Source: Desulforhopalus vacuolatus
GTDB lineage: Bacteria > Desulfobacterota > Desulfobulbia > Desulfobulbales > Desulfocapsaceae
Assembly: GCF_016918505.1 (NCBI RefSeq)
Contig: NZ_JAFFPZ010000010.1
Location: forward strand, 1-64,000
Direction: 5' to 3'
DNA: 64,000 bases
Shown here: positions 16,780 to 26,123 of the stretch, one piece after another
Layout: every line of letters begins with the position of its first letter
Position numbering within the stretch: the stretch's first letter is position 1
Notes under the pieces: model-generated
What the model was told of the DNA's origin: nothing
What the model saw: the letters and a program-made list of their open reading frames with translations, nothing else
Database searches by the model: none
Translations under genes and position numbers: made by a program

Positions 16780-16863
<84 letters not shown>

Positions 16864-16937
16864 TAAATTATTGTAAATCAGAAGCGCCGGAACCGTCTCG
16901 GCCTGCTGTGAATTCAGAAAAAAAGGATGGGATTTGA

Positions 16938-18287
16938 ATGGATGTCCAAGTAGAAGAGCTCAGCGCTCTCACCAGAAAACTTACAATTACGCTGCCTTCC
17001 GACATTGTGCAGCCCAGGCTTAAAGAAGCCTACGACAAGCTCATGAGTGAGGCTCGCCTGAAAGGGTATCGCCGCGGCAAAGTGCCCCGTTCTGTGGTGG
17101 AGAAATATTACAAGGGCCAGGTTGAAGGAGAGGTGGGCGAAAAGCTGGTTCAGGATAACTATTTTGACATTGTGGAGAAACGTGATGACGTGGACCCCAT
17201 TACCCATCCTGAAATCAAAGATGTAAAATATAACGATGACGGCGGCTTTACTTTTATTGCCGAAGTTGATGTCCATCCTGTCTTTGAGCTTGGCAATTAT
17301 AAAGGCCTTGAGATTGAGAAGGAAGTTGTTGAAGTCAGCGACGACGAAATGCAGCAGGAACTTGAGCGGATGCAGCGCAGTAAAGCACCTTTTGAATCTG
17401 TTGGAGACCGTGCGGCGCAGAAAGGTGATACTGTTGTCGTTGATTTCCAGGGCTTCTATAAAGGCAATGCCATGCCTCAGGTGAAGCAGGAAAACTACTC
17501 TGTTGAGCTTGGCTCAGGGAAAATGGGGACGGAGTTTGAAGAAAAACTCGTCGGCATGAAAAAAGACGAAGAGGGAACTCATGAAGTAGATTTCCCCGAG
17601 AGCCATCCCAACCCGATGCTGAAAGGCAAAAAGATTGCATTCAAAGTTATCATTCAAAATATTAAAGAGCGTGTACTGCCTGCAATTGATGATGATTTTG
17701 CCAAAGATGTCGGAGAGTACGACTCTCTTGATGAGTTGAAAGCTGCTGTAAAAGAGCGTCTGATCAGTCGTCGTCAGAGTGAAGCCGATGGTGCTGTTTC
17801 TGACAAAATGGTGCAGAAGCTCCTTGAACTCCATGCGTTCGAAGTACCGAATCGTCTCGTTGCCTATGAAATTGATCAAATGATCAAGCAGACCGAACAG
17901 CAGTTTGAACAGATGGGCATGAGCCTTGAGGCTGCTGGAATTAACCGTGATACTCTTGTGGAACAAAATAAAGAGCCCGCTGCCCAGAGGGTTCGAGGTG
18001 ACTTTATTCTCAAGAAGATTGGAGAGGTTGAGGAGATCAAGGTTGAAGAGGAGGATATGGATCGGGGCTTCAAGCGAATTGGTGACATGTACAACATGCC
18101 GGTTGCCAAAGTGAAGGAGTTCTTTAAAAATCGCGATGATCTCCTGCCGTTCATAGGCGAACTTCTCAATGAAAAAGTTCTCAATTTTCTGCGCGAGAGC
18201 GCCGTTATGATTGAGCCCGCCGAGAAACCTGAAGAGGCTGCTGTTGAAGAGGCTGCCGTTGAAGAGAAGAAAGAAGACGGCGAATAA
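16938..18287 (+). CDS. tig: Trigger factor
   Basis: Ribosome-associated chaperone and peptidyl-prolyl isomerase acting on nascent chains. 449 residues. The ribosome-docking loop reads GYRRGKVPRSVVEKYY (E. coli GFRxGKVP) near residue 39. The FKBP-like domain (about 155-245) starts GDTVVVDFQGFYKG, and the C-terminal chaperone arms follow. The tail is acidic and Ala/Glu-rich (EAAVEEAAVEEKKEDGE). AAGGATGGG precedes the ATG. It heads the conserved tig-clpP-clpX-lon order. Confidence 0.96.
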   Translation: MDVQVEELSALTRKLTITLPSDIVQPRLKEAYDKLMSEARLKGYRRGKVPRSVVEKYYKGQVEGEVGEKLVQDNYFDIVEKRDDVDPITHPEIKDVKYNDDGGFTFIAEVDVHPVFELGNYKGLEIEKEVVEVSDDEMQQELERMQRSKAPFESVGDRAAQKGDTVVVDFQGFYKGNAMPQVKQENYSVELGSGKMGTEFEEKLVGMKKDEEGTHEVDFPESHPNPMLKGKKIAFKVIIQNIKERVLPAIDDDFAKDVGEYDSLDELKAAVKERLISRRQSEADGAVSDKMVQKLLELHAFEVPNRLVAYEIDQMIKQTEQQFEQMGMSLEAAGINRDTLVEQNKEPAAQRVRGDFILKKIGEVEEIKVEEEDMDRGFKRIGDMYNMPVAKVKEFFKNRDDLLPFIGELLNEKVLNFLRESAVMIEPAEKPEEAAVEEAAVEEKKEDGE

Positions 18288-18390
18288 TCTGTAGTCTTCT
18301 ACCGAGAGAGGCCTGGCCCTGCTTGCATCCTGCGTACCGCGACTTATTGTTTTTGTGCTGGTGCAGGTGAGGGCTTTACCTCACGATATA

Positions 18391-18424
18391 TCGACTGCAT
18401 CGGGCCGCGTGCCCGTGCAGTCGA
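18391..18424 (+). other. Stable hairpin in the clpP leader
   Basis: TCGACTGCATCGGG pairs with CCCGTGCAGTCGA around a short loop. There is no T-run, so it is not a simple terminator; it may shape or stabilise the tig-clpP mRNA junction. It ends 28 bases before the clpP start. Confidence 0.5.
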
Positions 18425-18451
18425 ACTTATTTCAGGATCAAGGAGATTTCG

Positions 18452-19051
18452 ATGAGTGTCATACCCATGGTGGTAGAGCAGAGTCCACGTGGAGAGCGGG
18501 CTTTTGATATATACTCCCGGCTGCTTAAAGAACGTATTATCTTTATGGGCACAGCTGTAACTGACGATGTCGCTAACGTAATTGTTGCTCAGCTGCTGTT
18601 TCTTGAAGCAGAAGATGCGGAAAAGGATATTACTTTTTACATCAATTCTCCCGGAGGTTCAGTGACTGCCGGCATGGCGATTTACGATACCATACAGTAT
18701 GTGAAGTGCGACGTTGCCACGCTGTGCATGGGGCAGGCTGCCTCCATGGGGGCCTTCCTGCTGGCAGGCGGCTCGGCGGGTAAACGTTACAGTCTGCCTA
18801 ATGCGCGCATCATGATTCATCAGCCGATGGGTGGATTTCAGGGGCAGGCGACGGATATTGATATTCATGCCCGTGAGATTCTCCGCATGAGAAAAGATTT
18901 GAACACCATACTCGCAAAACATACTGGAAAGACACTGAAAAAGATTGAAGTTGATACCGAGCGTGACAATTTCATGAGTGCGGATGAAGCGAAAAAATAC
19001 GGTCTGATCGATAAGGTTCTCAGCAGGCGTGATGAACTGGAAAAGGAATAA
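18452..19051 (+). CDS. clpP: ATP-dependent Clp protease proteolytic subunit
   Basis: Serine protease forming the tetradecameric barrel that degrades substrates unfolded by ClpX. 199 residues. The catalytic serine lies in [11 protein letters not shown] near residue 98, the histidine in [15 protein letters not shown] near 123, and the aspartate in [13 protein letters not shown] near 172. AAGGAG lies eight bases before the ATG. clpX follows after 68 bases, so ClpXP is probably made from one transcript. Confidence 0.97.
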   Translation: MSVIPMVVEQSPRGERAFDIYSRLLKERIIFMGTAVTDDVANVIVAQLLFLEAEDAEKDITFYINSPGGSVTAGMAIYDTIQYVKCDVATLCMGQAASMGAFLLAGGSAGKRYSLPNARIMIHQPMGGFQGQATDIDIHAREILRMRKDLNTILAKHTGKTLKKIEVDTERDNFMSADEAKKYGLIDKVLSRRDELEKE

Positions 19052-19119
19052 AAATTCAGTGATTTACCCCGATTGTACAGGCTTTTCGGGGTGACCTTCT
19101 GAAATACTGGAAGTGGATT

Positions 19120-20397
19120 ATGAGCGACGAATATAACGACGAAAGCACTGCACGCTGTTCCTTTTGTGGTAAAGGAAAGGATGAGGTGAATCGCCTTGTG
19201 CAGGGACCGGACGGAGTACATATTTGTAATGAGTGTGTACTGGCGTGCCAGGAAATTATTGAGGGAAGCGAGAAAGACGATAAAAAAGAGGAGGAGCATG
19301 CAGAAGAAGCTCTCACGCAGCTCACTCCCCGGGAACTCAATGATCACCTCAACGACTATGTTATCGGTCAGGACTTTGCAAAAAAAGTACTCTCTGTTGC
19401 GGTGCACAACCACTACAAGCGCATCAATGCGCCGGTGGGTAATGACGATACCGTGGAGTTGCAGAAATCCAATATCATTCTGCTTGGTCCGACGGGAAGT
19501 GGTAAGACTCTGATTGCCCAGACGCTGGCACGGGTGCTCAATGTACCGTTTTGCATGGCCGATGCCACCACCCTTACCGAGGCCGGATATGTTGGTGAAG
19601 ATGTGGAGAATATCCTTGTCTCTCTGTTGCAGGCAGCGGATTACGATGTAAAAAAGGCACAGCGTGGTATTATCTATATTGACGAAATTGACAAAATTGC
19701 CCGCAAGGCAGACAGCCCCTCGCTTACCCGTGATGTGAGCGGGGAAGGGGTGCAGCAGGCACTGTTGAAAATTATCGAAGGAACTGTTGCTTCTGTCCCG
19801 CCCAAGGGGGGACGCAAACACCCGCAGCAGGAACTGGTGCAGATCGACACCACCAATATTCTTTTTATTGTTGGCGGGGCTTTTGTCGGTCTTGACAAGG
19901 TTGTCAGTCGCCGCAGCGGAAAAAAATCCATTGGCTTTGGCGCGAAGGTAATCGGCGAGAAGAAAAAAATCGGCGAACTGCTGCAGCAGACTCAGCCGGA
20001 AGACCTGCTCAAGTTTGGCCTTATTCCCGAGCTGGTCGGACGCCTGCCCGTTATTGCCACTATGGAAGAGCTGGAAGAGAATGATCTTATCCGCATTCTC
20101 AAAGAACCAAAGAATGCGTTGACAAAGCAGTATCAGCGACTTTTTGAGCTTGAAGGAATTACATTGCGTTTTACGGAAGGTGCGCTTACTGCTATTGCCC
20201 AAAAGGCTCTCTCCCGCAAAGCAGGTGCCCGAGGTCTGCGTTCTGTCATTGAAGAGGCGATGCTGGATGTAATGTTTGATCTTCCTTCCCGTGAGGGTGT
20301 AGAGGATTGCCTGATTAATGAGGAGGTAATTACCAACGGGGATTACCCAACCGTTCTCTACAGAAAGGATCTGGAAGAGAAACGGAAAACGGCCTGA
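19120..20397 (+). CDS. clpX: ATP-dependent Clp protease ATP-binding subunit
   Basis: AAA+ unfoldase that feeds proteins to ClpP. 425 residues. The N-terminal zinc-binding domain has C13, C16, C36 and C39 (RCSFCGKGK and ICNECV). Walker A is [15 protein letters not shown] near residue 126, followed by the ClpX-type segment [19 protein letters not shown] and Walker [12 protein letters not shown]. The C-terminal sensor 2 region is [21 protein letters not shown] repeat element and a terminator-like hairpin separate it from lon. Confidence 0.97.
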   Translation: MSDEYNDESTARCSFCGKGKDEVNRLVQGPDGVHICNECVLACQEIIEGSEKDDKKEEEHAEEALTQLTPRELNDHLNDYVIGQDFAKKVLSVAVHNHYKRINAPVGNDDTVELQKSNIILLGPTGSGKTLIAQTLARVLNVPFCMADATTLTEAGYVGEDVENILVSLLQAADYDVKKAQRGIIYIDEIDKIARKADSPSLTRDVSGEGVQQALLKIIEGTVASVPPKGGRKHPQQELVQIDTTNILFIVGGAFVGLDKVVSRRSGKKSIGFGAKVIGEKKKIGELLQQTQPEDLLKFGLIPELVGRLPVIATMEELEENDLIRILKEPKNALTKQYQRLFELEGITLRFTEGALTAIAQKALSRKAGARGLRSVIEEAMLDVMFDLPSREGVEDCLINEEVITNGDYPTVLYRKDLEEKRKTA

Positions 20398-20409
20398 TTC
20401 AGGACATGT

Positions 20410-20596
20410 GGGTACCTTGAAACAGTTTGTATTTCGTTCATATTCGAGGCACAGGAGAAAATTTATCACAGGTGCTTATACCGGCTTACTGTTCATCACC
20501 GGTGTGATTGATATCGGAGTCTGGCGCTTACCTCCGAGGATAAATTTTTGACTGTAATGAAAAAAATGGGCGAAAGACAGGTTATTCAATGTTCCC
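20410..20596 (+). repeat. GGGTACC palindromic repeat, long form, copy B
   Basis: 187 bases between clpX and lon, beginning GGGTACCTTGAAACAG and ending GGTTATTCAATGTTCCC. ATGT flanks both sides (20406-20409, 20597-20600), an exact 4-base duplication. It shares the interior blocks of the other long copies but has extra sequence near 20472-20510 that contains its own short inverted repeat (TTCATCACCGGTG region). This is the longest copy here. Confidence 0.85.
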
Positions 20597-20609
20597 ATGT
20601 ATTTATTTT

Positions 20610-20642
20610 CCCCCTTTAATCTCTGATTAAAGGGGGTTTTAT
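20610..20642 (+). terminator. Terminator-like hairpin just upstream of lon
   Basis: CCCCCTTTAAT / ATTAAAGGGGG with a 5-base loop, then TTTTATC. It ends about 10 bases before the lon ribosome binding site. It could terminate the clpX transcript or act as an attenuator in the lon leader. Confidence 0.65.
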
Positions 20643-20662
20643 CTTTGCGGCAAGGAGATTTC

Positions 20663-23008
20663 GTGACCACAAAACTTTACCCAATTATGCCCCTGCGAGA
20701 TATTGTTATCTTTCCGTACATGGTTGCACCTCTGGTGGTTGGCCGGAAACCTTCCATTCTTGCACTGGAAGATGCTATGGAGAAGAGCACTGAGATCGTT
20801 CTGGTGACTCAGAAAGCCTCGGAGGTGAACACTCCCGCTCCGGAAGACTTGTATGAATACGGGACCCTCGTTTCTGTCATGCAGATTCTCCGTCTTCCAG
20901 ATGAAACTATAAAGACCCTGGTTAAAGGACAGCGCAAGGTACGAATTATCTCCTATCTTCCCCATGGTGACTTTCTTCAGGCTGAGGTGGAAGAGATGGA
21001 GGAATCTGTTGATTTCAGCTCCAACCCTCTCGGGGAAGTTCTGCAACGTGCATGCAGTCGAAGCTTTGAAAATTACGCAGCCAGCAGCCACAAGGTCGCT
21101 AAAGACGTCCTGAAAACCATTAAGAACATTGAAAATCCCCATAAGTATCTCAACGTTATTCTTTCACATCTCCCTGTTAACTCTCTGGAAAAGCAGAAAC
21201 TTCTTGAGGCTGATTCCATAGAGGATCGTCTGCAGCAGGTTCTCATTATTTTGCAGCGTGAAGTGAAAATGATTGAACTGGAGCAGTCCATCGATGCCAA
21301 AGTGAAGGCGAAGATGGGCAAGAATCAGCGGGATTATTTTCTCAGCGAAAAGGTTCACGAAATTCAGTCTCAGCTTGGCCGTGATGAGGATGGCACGGAT
21401 GAAATGAGTGAGCTTGAGAACGTTATTCTCGCGAAAAAAATGCCCGCAGCTGCACGGGAGAAGACCCTCAAAGAGTTCAAAAAACTGCGTAACATGCCAG
21501 CGATGTCTGCAGAGACAGCGGTGATACGCAACTATATTGATACCATCATCAGTCTTCCCTGGAAGAAAAAGAGCCGCTTAAAGATTGATGTTAATAAAGC
21601 AGAAAAGATTCTTGATGCCGATCACTACGGACTTGCCAAACCCAAGGAGCGCATCCTTGAATACCTGGCTGTACAGGCCCAGGTGAAAAAACTTAAAGGG
21701 CCGATCCTCTGTCTTGTTGGTCCTCCGGGTGTCGGGAAGACTTCGATCTGTCGTTCTATTGCCCGGGCGATGGGGCGTGAGTTTGCCCGACTCTCTCTTG
21801 GTGGTGTACGGGATGAGGCGGAAATTCGTGGCCATCGGCGTACCTATGTCGGCGCGATGCCTGGTAAAATTATTCAGTCTCTGCAGAAAGTCGGGGTTTC
21901 CAATCCGGTGTTTTGTCTTGATGAAGTTGACAAAATGTCTGCGGATTTTCGGGGTGATCCCTCTGCAGCACTGCTTGAAGTGCTGGATCCAGAGCAGAAT
22001 AACAGCTTCAATGATCATTATATTGACCTCGACTATGATCTTTCAGAAATTTTCTTCATCACGACGGCCAACAGTCTTCATGGTATTCCGGTTCCTCTGC
22101 AGGATCGCCTGGAGATCATCACCCTCAGCGGGTACACTGAAGAAGATAAAGAGAAAATTGCTGAGGGTTTTCTTGTCCCCAAACAGCTGAAAGAAAATGG
22201 TTTCAAAGCAGGGGATATCAACTTTACGTCCGGTGCATTGATGGAGATAATCCGCCTTTATACCCGTGAAGCAGGGGTGCGGACCCTTGAACGCTATATT
22301 GCATCACTGTGCAGGAAAATTGCCAGAGATCGGCAGAAACGCGGAGATCAGAAGAAAAAATATCGGGTAAGTGTCCAGAGTATCAAGAAATTTCTTGGAA
22401 CACCTCGATTCCGCCACGGTACAGCGGAGGAGACCGATGAGGTGGGATTAACCACCGGCCTTGCATGGACGGAGGTTGGCGGTGAGTTGCTGCAGATTGA
22501 GGCGACCCTGATGCCGGGAGCGGGAAAACTGATTATTACCGGAAAGCTCGGTGATGTGATGCAGGAATCCGCGCAGGCCGCGCTCAGTTATGTGCGTTCC
22601 CGCGCTGAGGTTCTGGGGCTGGCGGATGATTTTTATCAGAAACTTGATATTCATATCCATGTCCCGGAAGGGGCTATTCCCAAAGATGGACCTTCGGCAG
22701 GGATCACTCTTGCCACTACTCTTGCCTCTGCTCTGACGAAGTTTCCCGTGAAGCATTATCTTGCCATGACTGGAGAGATTACTCTGCGTGGCAGGATACT
22801 GCCAATTGGTGGCCTTACCGAAAAGCTGCTCGCCGCGAAACGGGGAAATATCACCCATGTACTTATCCCTGCGGAGAATGAGAGGGATCTTGCGGATGTT
22901 CCGCCGAAGATTCGTAATTCTCTGACTATTACACCGGTGGAGCATATGGATGACGTGCTTGAGCTCGCCCTGATTCATGAAGGAAAAATTCTCTCTGTGA
23001 AGAAATAA
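20663..23008 (+). CDS. lon: ATP-dependent protease Lon
   Basis: Cytoplasmic AAA+ serine protease that removes misfolded and short-lived regulatory proteins. The GTG at 20663 is preferred because AAGGAG lies at 20652-20657; it gives 781 residues ([20 protein letters not shown]), matching Lon N-termini. The Walker [16 protein letters not shown] is near residue 352. The protease domain carries the catalytic serine in [13 protein letters not shown] near 677 and the lysine in [16 protein letters not shown] near 720. A palindromic repeat and a terminator-like hairpin lie directly upstream, so no ordinary promoter is visible close to the gene. Confidence 0.96.
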   Translation: MTTKLYPIMPLRDIVIFPYMVAPLVVGRKPSILALEDAMEKSTEIVLVTQKASEVNTPAPEDLYEYGTLVSVMQILRLPDETIKTLVKGQRKVRIISYLPHGDFLQAEVEEMEESVDFSSNPLGEVLQRACSRSFENYAASSHKVAKDVLKTIKNIENPHKYLNVILSHLPVNSLEKQKLLEADSIEDRLQQVLIILQREVKMIELEQSIDAKVKAKMGKNQRDYFLSEKVHEIQSQLGRDEDGTDEMSELENVILAKKMPAAAREKTLKEFKKLRNMPAMSAETAVIRNYIDTIISLPWKKKSRLKIDVNKAEKILDADHYGLAKPKERILEYLAVQAQVKKLKGPILCLVGPPGVGKTSICRSIARAMGREFARLSLGGVRDEAEIRGHRRTYVGAMPGKIIQSLQKVGVSNPVFCLDEVDKMSADFRGDPSAALLEVLDPEQNNSFNDHYIDLDYDLSEIFFITTANSLHGIPVPLQDRLEIITLSGYTEEDKEKIAEGFLVPKQLKENGFKAGDINFTSGALMEIIRLYTREAGVRTLERYIASLCRKIARDRQKRGDQKKKYRVSVQSIKKFLGTPRFRHGTAEETDEVGLTTGLAWTEVGGELLQIEATLMPGAGKLIITGKLGDVMQESAQAALSYVRSRAEVLGLADDFYQKLDIHIHVPEGAIPKDGPSAGITLATTLASALTKFPVKHYLAMTGEITLRGRILPIGGLTEKLLAAKRGNITHVLIPAENERDLADVPPKIRNSLTITPVEHMDDVLELALIHEGKILSVKK

Positions 23009-23071
23009 ACTGCTGAAAACACAGAAAGAAAAAGAAGATGGAAAGAAAGTTATCTTTAATGTTATTTTCTC

Positions 23072-23100
23072 TTGACGCCGGAGCCTGAAGTTGGTAAATA
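23072..23100 (+). promoter_or_regulatory. Promoter for tRNA-Val/tRNA-Asp
   Basis: TTGACG (23072-23077), 17-base spacer, TAAATA (23095-23100), 22 bases upstream of tRNA-Val. Confidence 0.6.
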
Positions 23101-23122
23101 CACCTTCATCGTTGGATGTGAC

Positions 23123-23198
23123 GGGCGCTTAGCTCAGCTGGGAGAGCATCGGCCTTACAAGCCGAGGGTCACAGGTTCGATCCCTGTAGCGCCCACCA
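23123..23198 (+). tRNA. tRNA-Val (anticodon UAC)
   Basis: 76 bases with encoded CCA. GGGCGCT pairs with AGCGCCC, and the loop CTTACAA gives anticodon UAC. The first tRNA-Asp follows 13 bases later. Confidence 0.95.
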
Positions 23199-23211
23199 TA
23201 TATAGAAATGC

Positions 23212-23288
23212 GGAGTGGTAGTTCAGCTGGTTAGAATGCCGGCCTGTCACGCCGGAGGTCGCGGGTTCGAATCCCGTCCGCTCCGCCA
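23212..23288 (+). tRNA. tRNA-Asp (anticodon GUC), copy 1
   Basis: 77 bases with encoded CCA. GGAGTGG pairs with CCGCTCC (one G-U pair), discriminator G, loop CTGTCAC giving anticodon GUC. Confidence 0.95.
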
Positions 23289-23323
23289 TCTACATGTTCA
23301 GACAAGAACACTAAAAACCGGAA

Positions 23324-23356
23324 AGCCCCCAATCTTTTAAGATTGGGGGCTTTTTG
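23324..23356 (+). terminator. Terminator after tRNA-Asp copy 1
   Basis: GCCCCCAATC / GATTGGGGGC around TTTTAA, followed by TTTTT. Confidence 0.85.
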
Positions 23357-23373
23357 TAGCGCTCACCATATAA

Positions 23374-23514
23374 GGGTATCTTGAATAATCTTGTATTTCG
23401 TTCATATTCGAGGCACAGGAGAAAATTTACCGGAGGTATATGTTTGATATCCCGAGGATAAATTTTTTACTGTAACGAAGAAGATGGGCGAAAGACTGAT
23501 TATTCAAGGTAGCC
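23374..23514 (+). repeat. GGGTACC palindromic repeat, long form, copy C
   Basis: 141 bases, GGGTATCTTGAATAATC to GATTATTCAAGGTAGCC, flanked by ATAA on both sides (23370-23373, 23515-23518). It is inserted in the second unit of the tRNA-Asp duplication at the position where unit 1 has ATATATAG, so unit 1 is a natural near-empty site. Confidence 0.85.
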
Positions 23515-23525
23515 ATAAGAAATGC

Positions 23526-23602
23526 GGAGTGGTAGTTCAGCTGGTTAGAATGCCGGCCTGTCACGCCGGAGGTCGCGGGTTCGAATCCCGTCCGCTCCGC
23601 CA
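23526..23602 (+). tRNA. tRNA-Asp (anticodon GUC), copy 2
   Basis: Identical in sequence to the copy at 23212, with encoded CCA. It is separated from the tRNA-Val promoter by the first terminator and a repeat element, so its expression is uncertain unless the repeat supplies a promoter or there is read-through. Confidence 0.93.
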
Positions 23603-23636
23603 TTTACATGTTCAGACAAGAACACTAAAAACCGGA

Positions 23637-23667
23637 AGCCCCCAATCTTTTAAGATTGGGGGCTTTT
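23637..23667 (+). terminator. Terminator after tRNA-Asp copy 2
   Basis: Same GCCCCCAATC / GATTGGGGGC stem and TTTTT tail as after copy 1. Confidence 0.85.
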
Positions 23668-23731
23668 TGTGTTTTGCCGAAACGATCTGGTTGAGTATCG
23701 GAAGACACAGAAAAAGAGGAGGGATAATAAC

Positions 23732-24075
23732 ATTCCTATTAAGTTATGACCTTACTAAATGCCACTTTCACTTTCTATTGGTGAATTCAAAGGCAGGGGG
23801 ATGGGAGACAGGAGAAAGGAGACGGGAGACAGGGAAAAGCAAAAGACGGAACAGCGAAAAACTTTTTGCCAACGAATAAAAGCTCTAATCATGCGAATAA
23901 AGGCAAAAAAACTTTAAGAAGTTACGCTTTTATAAAAAATGCCCTTTTTCGCATGATTAGACCATTTCTATTAAGTTATGCTTTTTTTACATCCTGTTTA
24001 TTCATTCGTAATCACAAAAAAAGATGTCCACGCAGTCGCGCTCTCTGGTCAATACAAAATGTAAATGGAACAAGA
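23732..24075. repeat. Dispersed repeat block with GGGAGACAGG module
   Basis: The gene-free interval between tRNA-Asp and pncA. It begins CATTCCTATTAAGTTATGACC and contains GGCAGGGGGATGGGAGACAG followed by GGAGACGGGAGACAGGG and AAAGCAAAAGACGGAACAG. A second boundary (CCATTTCTATTAAGTTATG) lies near 23960, and it ends in AATACAAAATGTAAATGG. Nearly the same sequence occurs at 45256-45600 and, inverted, at 28940-29146. No convincing gene; short frames across it are repeat artefacts. Confidence 0.75.
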
Positions 24076-24161
24076 CCTTCGAAGCAGTATGCCAAAGGGA
24101 TCCATGGAGTTCCATAAATATGCTCAGGCGTGTATGTTCAAGCTGTTGACGGCTGAATCTG

Positions 24162-24794
24162 TCAGAAGAGAAGAGATGCAGCGGAAATAAAGCATACCCC
24201 GGCAGCGGTCAGTTCCTGCTGAGCCTGTTCGGCAGAGTCTGGATCTACGGCGGCAGTGAGCTCTTTAATAATGATCACCGTGTACCCCAGACGGATGGCA
24301 TCGAGAGCTGTTGCTTTTACACAGTAGTCGAAGGCAAGGCCGCAGATAAGGAGAGTGTCTATGTTATTCTGTCTGAGGATATCGTCGAGTCCGGTGGCGA
24401 CTCCACCGTCGTCAAAGAAACCGGAGTAGCTGTCGAAGCGGGGGTTGCGCCCTTTTGTGATGAAGGTCTCGCAGAGGCCTGGTGGGACGAGGGGCACAGC
24501 ACCAGCGCTCTCCTGTATACAGTGAGGGGGCCAGAGTTTCTGACTGTGGCCGTCAATTTCAATAGAGTCGAAGGCTTTTTTCCCGGGATGGCTGGTGTAA
24601 AAGGAGATGTGATCCCGGGGATGCCAGTCGATGGTTCCATATATTCGACAGCCTTGCGCCTTGAGAGCCGCAGCGCATTCTGCAGTTTCCTGTATGAAGT
24701 GTTCATCACTCCCCGGAACGGGGAGGGCGCCATTCATCAGCGTGGTAAAGTCTTCCTGTAGATCAACAATAATGGCTGCGGTGGTAGAAAACAT
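24162..24794 (-). CDS. pncA: Nicotinamidase
   Basis: Isochorismatase-fold hydrolase converting nicotinamide to nicotinate in NAD salvage. 210 residues. The catalytic triad is visible as D11 in IIVDLQEDF, a lysine in FITKGRNPRFDSYSGF near 114, and the cysteine in ICGLAFDYCVKATALDA near 158. The metal site lies in TIDWHPRDHISF near 54-62. GGAG precedes the ATG. The gene follows nudC on the same strand after 25 bases, so the pair forms a small NAD-turnover operon. Confidence 0.9.
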   Translation of the reverse strand: MFSTTAAIIVDLQEDFTTLMNGALPVPGSDEHFIQETAECAAALKAQGCRIYGTIDWHPRDHISFYTSHPGKKAFDSIEIDGHSQKLWPPHCIQESAGAVPLVPPGLCETFITKGRNPRFDSYSGFFDDGGVATGLDDILRQNNIDTLLICGLAFDYCVKATALDAIRLGYTVIIIKELTAAVDPDSAEQAQQELTAAGVCFISAASLLF

Positions 24795-24819
24795 GACAGG
24801 CTCCAGAAAAAATATAAAT

Positions 24820-25593
24820 TTATTTGTCGGTAAAGGAACTAATGAAATTCTCTATTAATCGGCGTGCTACAGTGCCGTGCATTGGTATAACCTCCGGCAT
24901 GTTTGTACTACTGAACCAGTCCGCCTCGTGTATCTCCACGTTGTCCACGGCAATTTCACCCGAAGCATAGTCACAGGTAAAGGCAGTCATCAACTGGGAA
25001 GGAAAGGACCAGCTCTGGCTGGCAAAGTAGCGGATATTTTTTACCCGTAGAGATACTTCTTCAAATATCTCCCGCTCAACACACTGCTCGAGAGTTTCCC
25101 CTGCTTCCAGAAAGCCGGCCAATACTGTGGCAAGACGATTCGCATGGCTGGCATGTCTCGCAAGGAGCAGCCTGTCATCCCGGTGGATGGCAACGATGAT
25201 GCACGGTGATATTGGCGGATAGTTCAGGGCGTGGCAGTTGGGGCACCGCATGGCGATTTCTTTGCGGGCGAGAGTGCATTTATGACCGCAATGGCTGCAA
25301 AAGGTGTGGTTGGTCATCATATTATGAAGAGACAGGGCCCGGCTGATGAGGTAATAACGGCGGTCGTCAACTGGCAGCATGGAACGGAAACTGGTGAATT
25401 GCGGGTGGTCTCCGACGGGGGAAGCGAGGAAAACAGGAAGGCCGTCTTCTTCGGCAATGGTAATTGCCTCTCCTGCGGGAAAAGGGAGTTCTTCCCTGCG
25501 GCAGCATGGGAGGCTGTCATTTTGAATAAAGAGGGTACTTTTTTCGCAGATGCACCAGAGTGCTGTGTTGCTCATCTGTACGGTGTTGCTCAT
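24820..25593 (-). CDS. nudC: NAD(+) diphosphatase / NAD-decapping hydrolase
   Basis: Nudix hydrolase that splits NAD(H) to NMN(H) and AMP and removes NAD caps from RNA. 257 residues. A four-cysteine zinc ribbon (CSHCGHKC and RCPNCH) lies near 98-118. The Nudix box GFLEAGETLEQCVEREIFEE lies near 163-182, and the NudC-type segment SQSWSFPSQLM, where SQPWPFPxS is usual, near 194. AGGAG is eight bases upstream of the ATG. A short GGGTACC-family hairpin lies in the 5' leader at 25635-25667, so it will be part of the mRNA if the promoter is upstream of it. Confidence 0.92.
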   Translation of the reverse strand: MSNTVQMSNTALWCICEKSTLFIQNDSLPCCRREELPFPAGEAITIAEEDGLPVFLASPVGDHPQFTSFRSMLPVDDRRYYLISRALSLHNMMTNHTFCSHCGHKCTLARKEIAMRCPNCHALNYPPISPCIIVAIHRDDRLLLARHASHANRLATVLAGFLEAGETLEQCVEREIFEEVSLRVKNIRYFASQSWSFPSQLMTAFTCDYASGEIAVDNVEIHEADWFSSTNMPEVIPMHGTVARRLIENFISSFTDK

Positions 25594-25634
25594 GTGAAAA
25601 TCTCCTGGACCAGAATGCAGTCCTTCTTCATGCG

Positions 25635-25667
25635 GGGACTTTGAAAAACTGATTATTCAAGGGACCC
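25635..25667. repeat. Short GGGTACC-family hairpin in the nudC leader
   Basis: GGGACTTTGAA and TTATTCAAGGGACCC form an imperfect palindrome of 33 bases, 42 bases upstream of nudC. No matching flanking duplication was seen. Confidence 0.6.
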
Positions 25668-25672
25668 TTATG

Positions 25673-25795
25673 TTATTTCTGCTCCCTCTTTTTCTCAGGG
25701 GGGATTAAAATATGCAGCACTGCGGACGGCATGGGGTGATCCGTCTGGAATGCCGCTGTGAGTATTTGTTCTGGTTCTTTTTCAAGAGTGATCAT
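25673..25795 (-). CDS. Small hypothetical protein upstream of nudC
   Basis: A 40-residue ORF (begins MITLEKEPEQILTAAFQTDH, ends IPPEKKREQK) on the nudC strand, ending 79 bases before nudC. Its composition looks protein-like, with an acidic start, a hydrophobic middle (AVLHILIP) and a charged tail. The ATG sits in the loop of a perfect 8-base inverted repeat (AAGAGTGA / TCACTCTT, 25784-25804), which could be an operator or an mRNA hairpin. The ribosome binding site is weak. I do not recognise it; it may not be a gene. Confidence 0.35.
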   Translation of the reverse strand: MITLEKEPEQILTAAFQTDHPMPSAVLHILIPPEKKREQK

Positions 25796-25954
25796 TTCAC
25801 TCTTGTATCAGATCCCAAAGTGTTATACCAGATACAGGCCAGGTTTATGAAATTAAAGAACAAAACAATAATGTAAAAGAATGTCGTTGCGCCAGATCCT
25901 CCTTCGTGAGTCAATTTCCCCCAAAAAGAAAATTGCCGGGACCTGATGCTTTAT

Positions 25955-26095
25955 GGGTGCCTTGAATAATCTTGTATTTCGTTCATATTCAAGGCACAGG
26001 AGAAAATTTACCGGAGCTATATGTTTGATATTACGAGGATAAATTTTTTACTGTAACGAAGAAGATGGGCGAAAGACTGATTATTCAAGGTTCCC
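25955..26095 (+). repeat. GGGTACC palindromic repeat, long form, copy D
   Basis: 141 bases, GGGTGCCTTGAATAATC to GATTATTCAAGGTTCCC, almost identical to the copy in the tRNA-Asp duplication. Flanks TTAT / TTAG match in three of four bases. It ends 28 bases before the transaminase gene, so its right arm lies in or next to the leader of that gene. Confidence 0.85.
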
Positions 26096-26123
26096 TTAGA
26101 TTAATTTTAACGGAGAGTATGCC

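Larger units (their letters stand above)
23186..23667 (+). repeat. Tandem duplication of tRNA-Val tail plus tRNA-Asp plus terminator
   Basis: Unit 1 (23186-23355) starts with the last 13 bases of tRNA-Val (GTAGCGCCCACCA) and runs through tRNA-Asp and its terminator. Unit 2 (23356-23667) repeats this: a relic GTAGCGCTCACCA, a 141-base GGGTACC-family element, then tRNA-Asp and the terminator again. The units are almost identical outside the inserted element. Confidence 0.85.

Noticed and set aside
18865-20469. Minus-strand frame of about 530 codons opposite clpX
   Set aside because: It is antisense to the well-supported clpX and extends into a repeat; the composition is shadow-like.
23484-23879. 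ORF across tRNA-Asp copy 2 and the repeat block
   Set aside because: It reads through a tRNA gene and repeat DNA; no protein-like segment.
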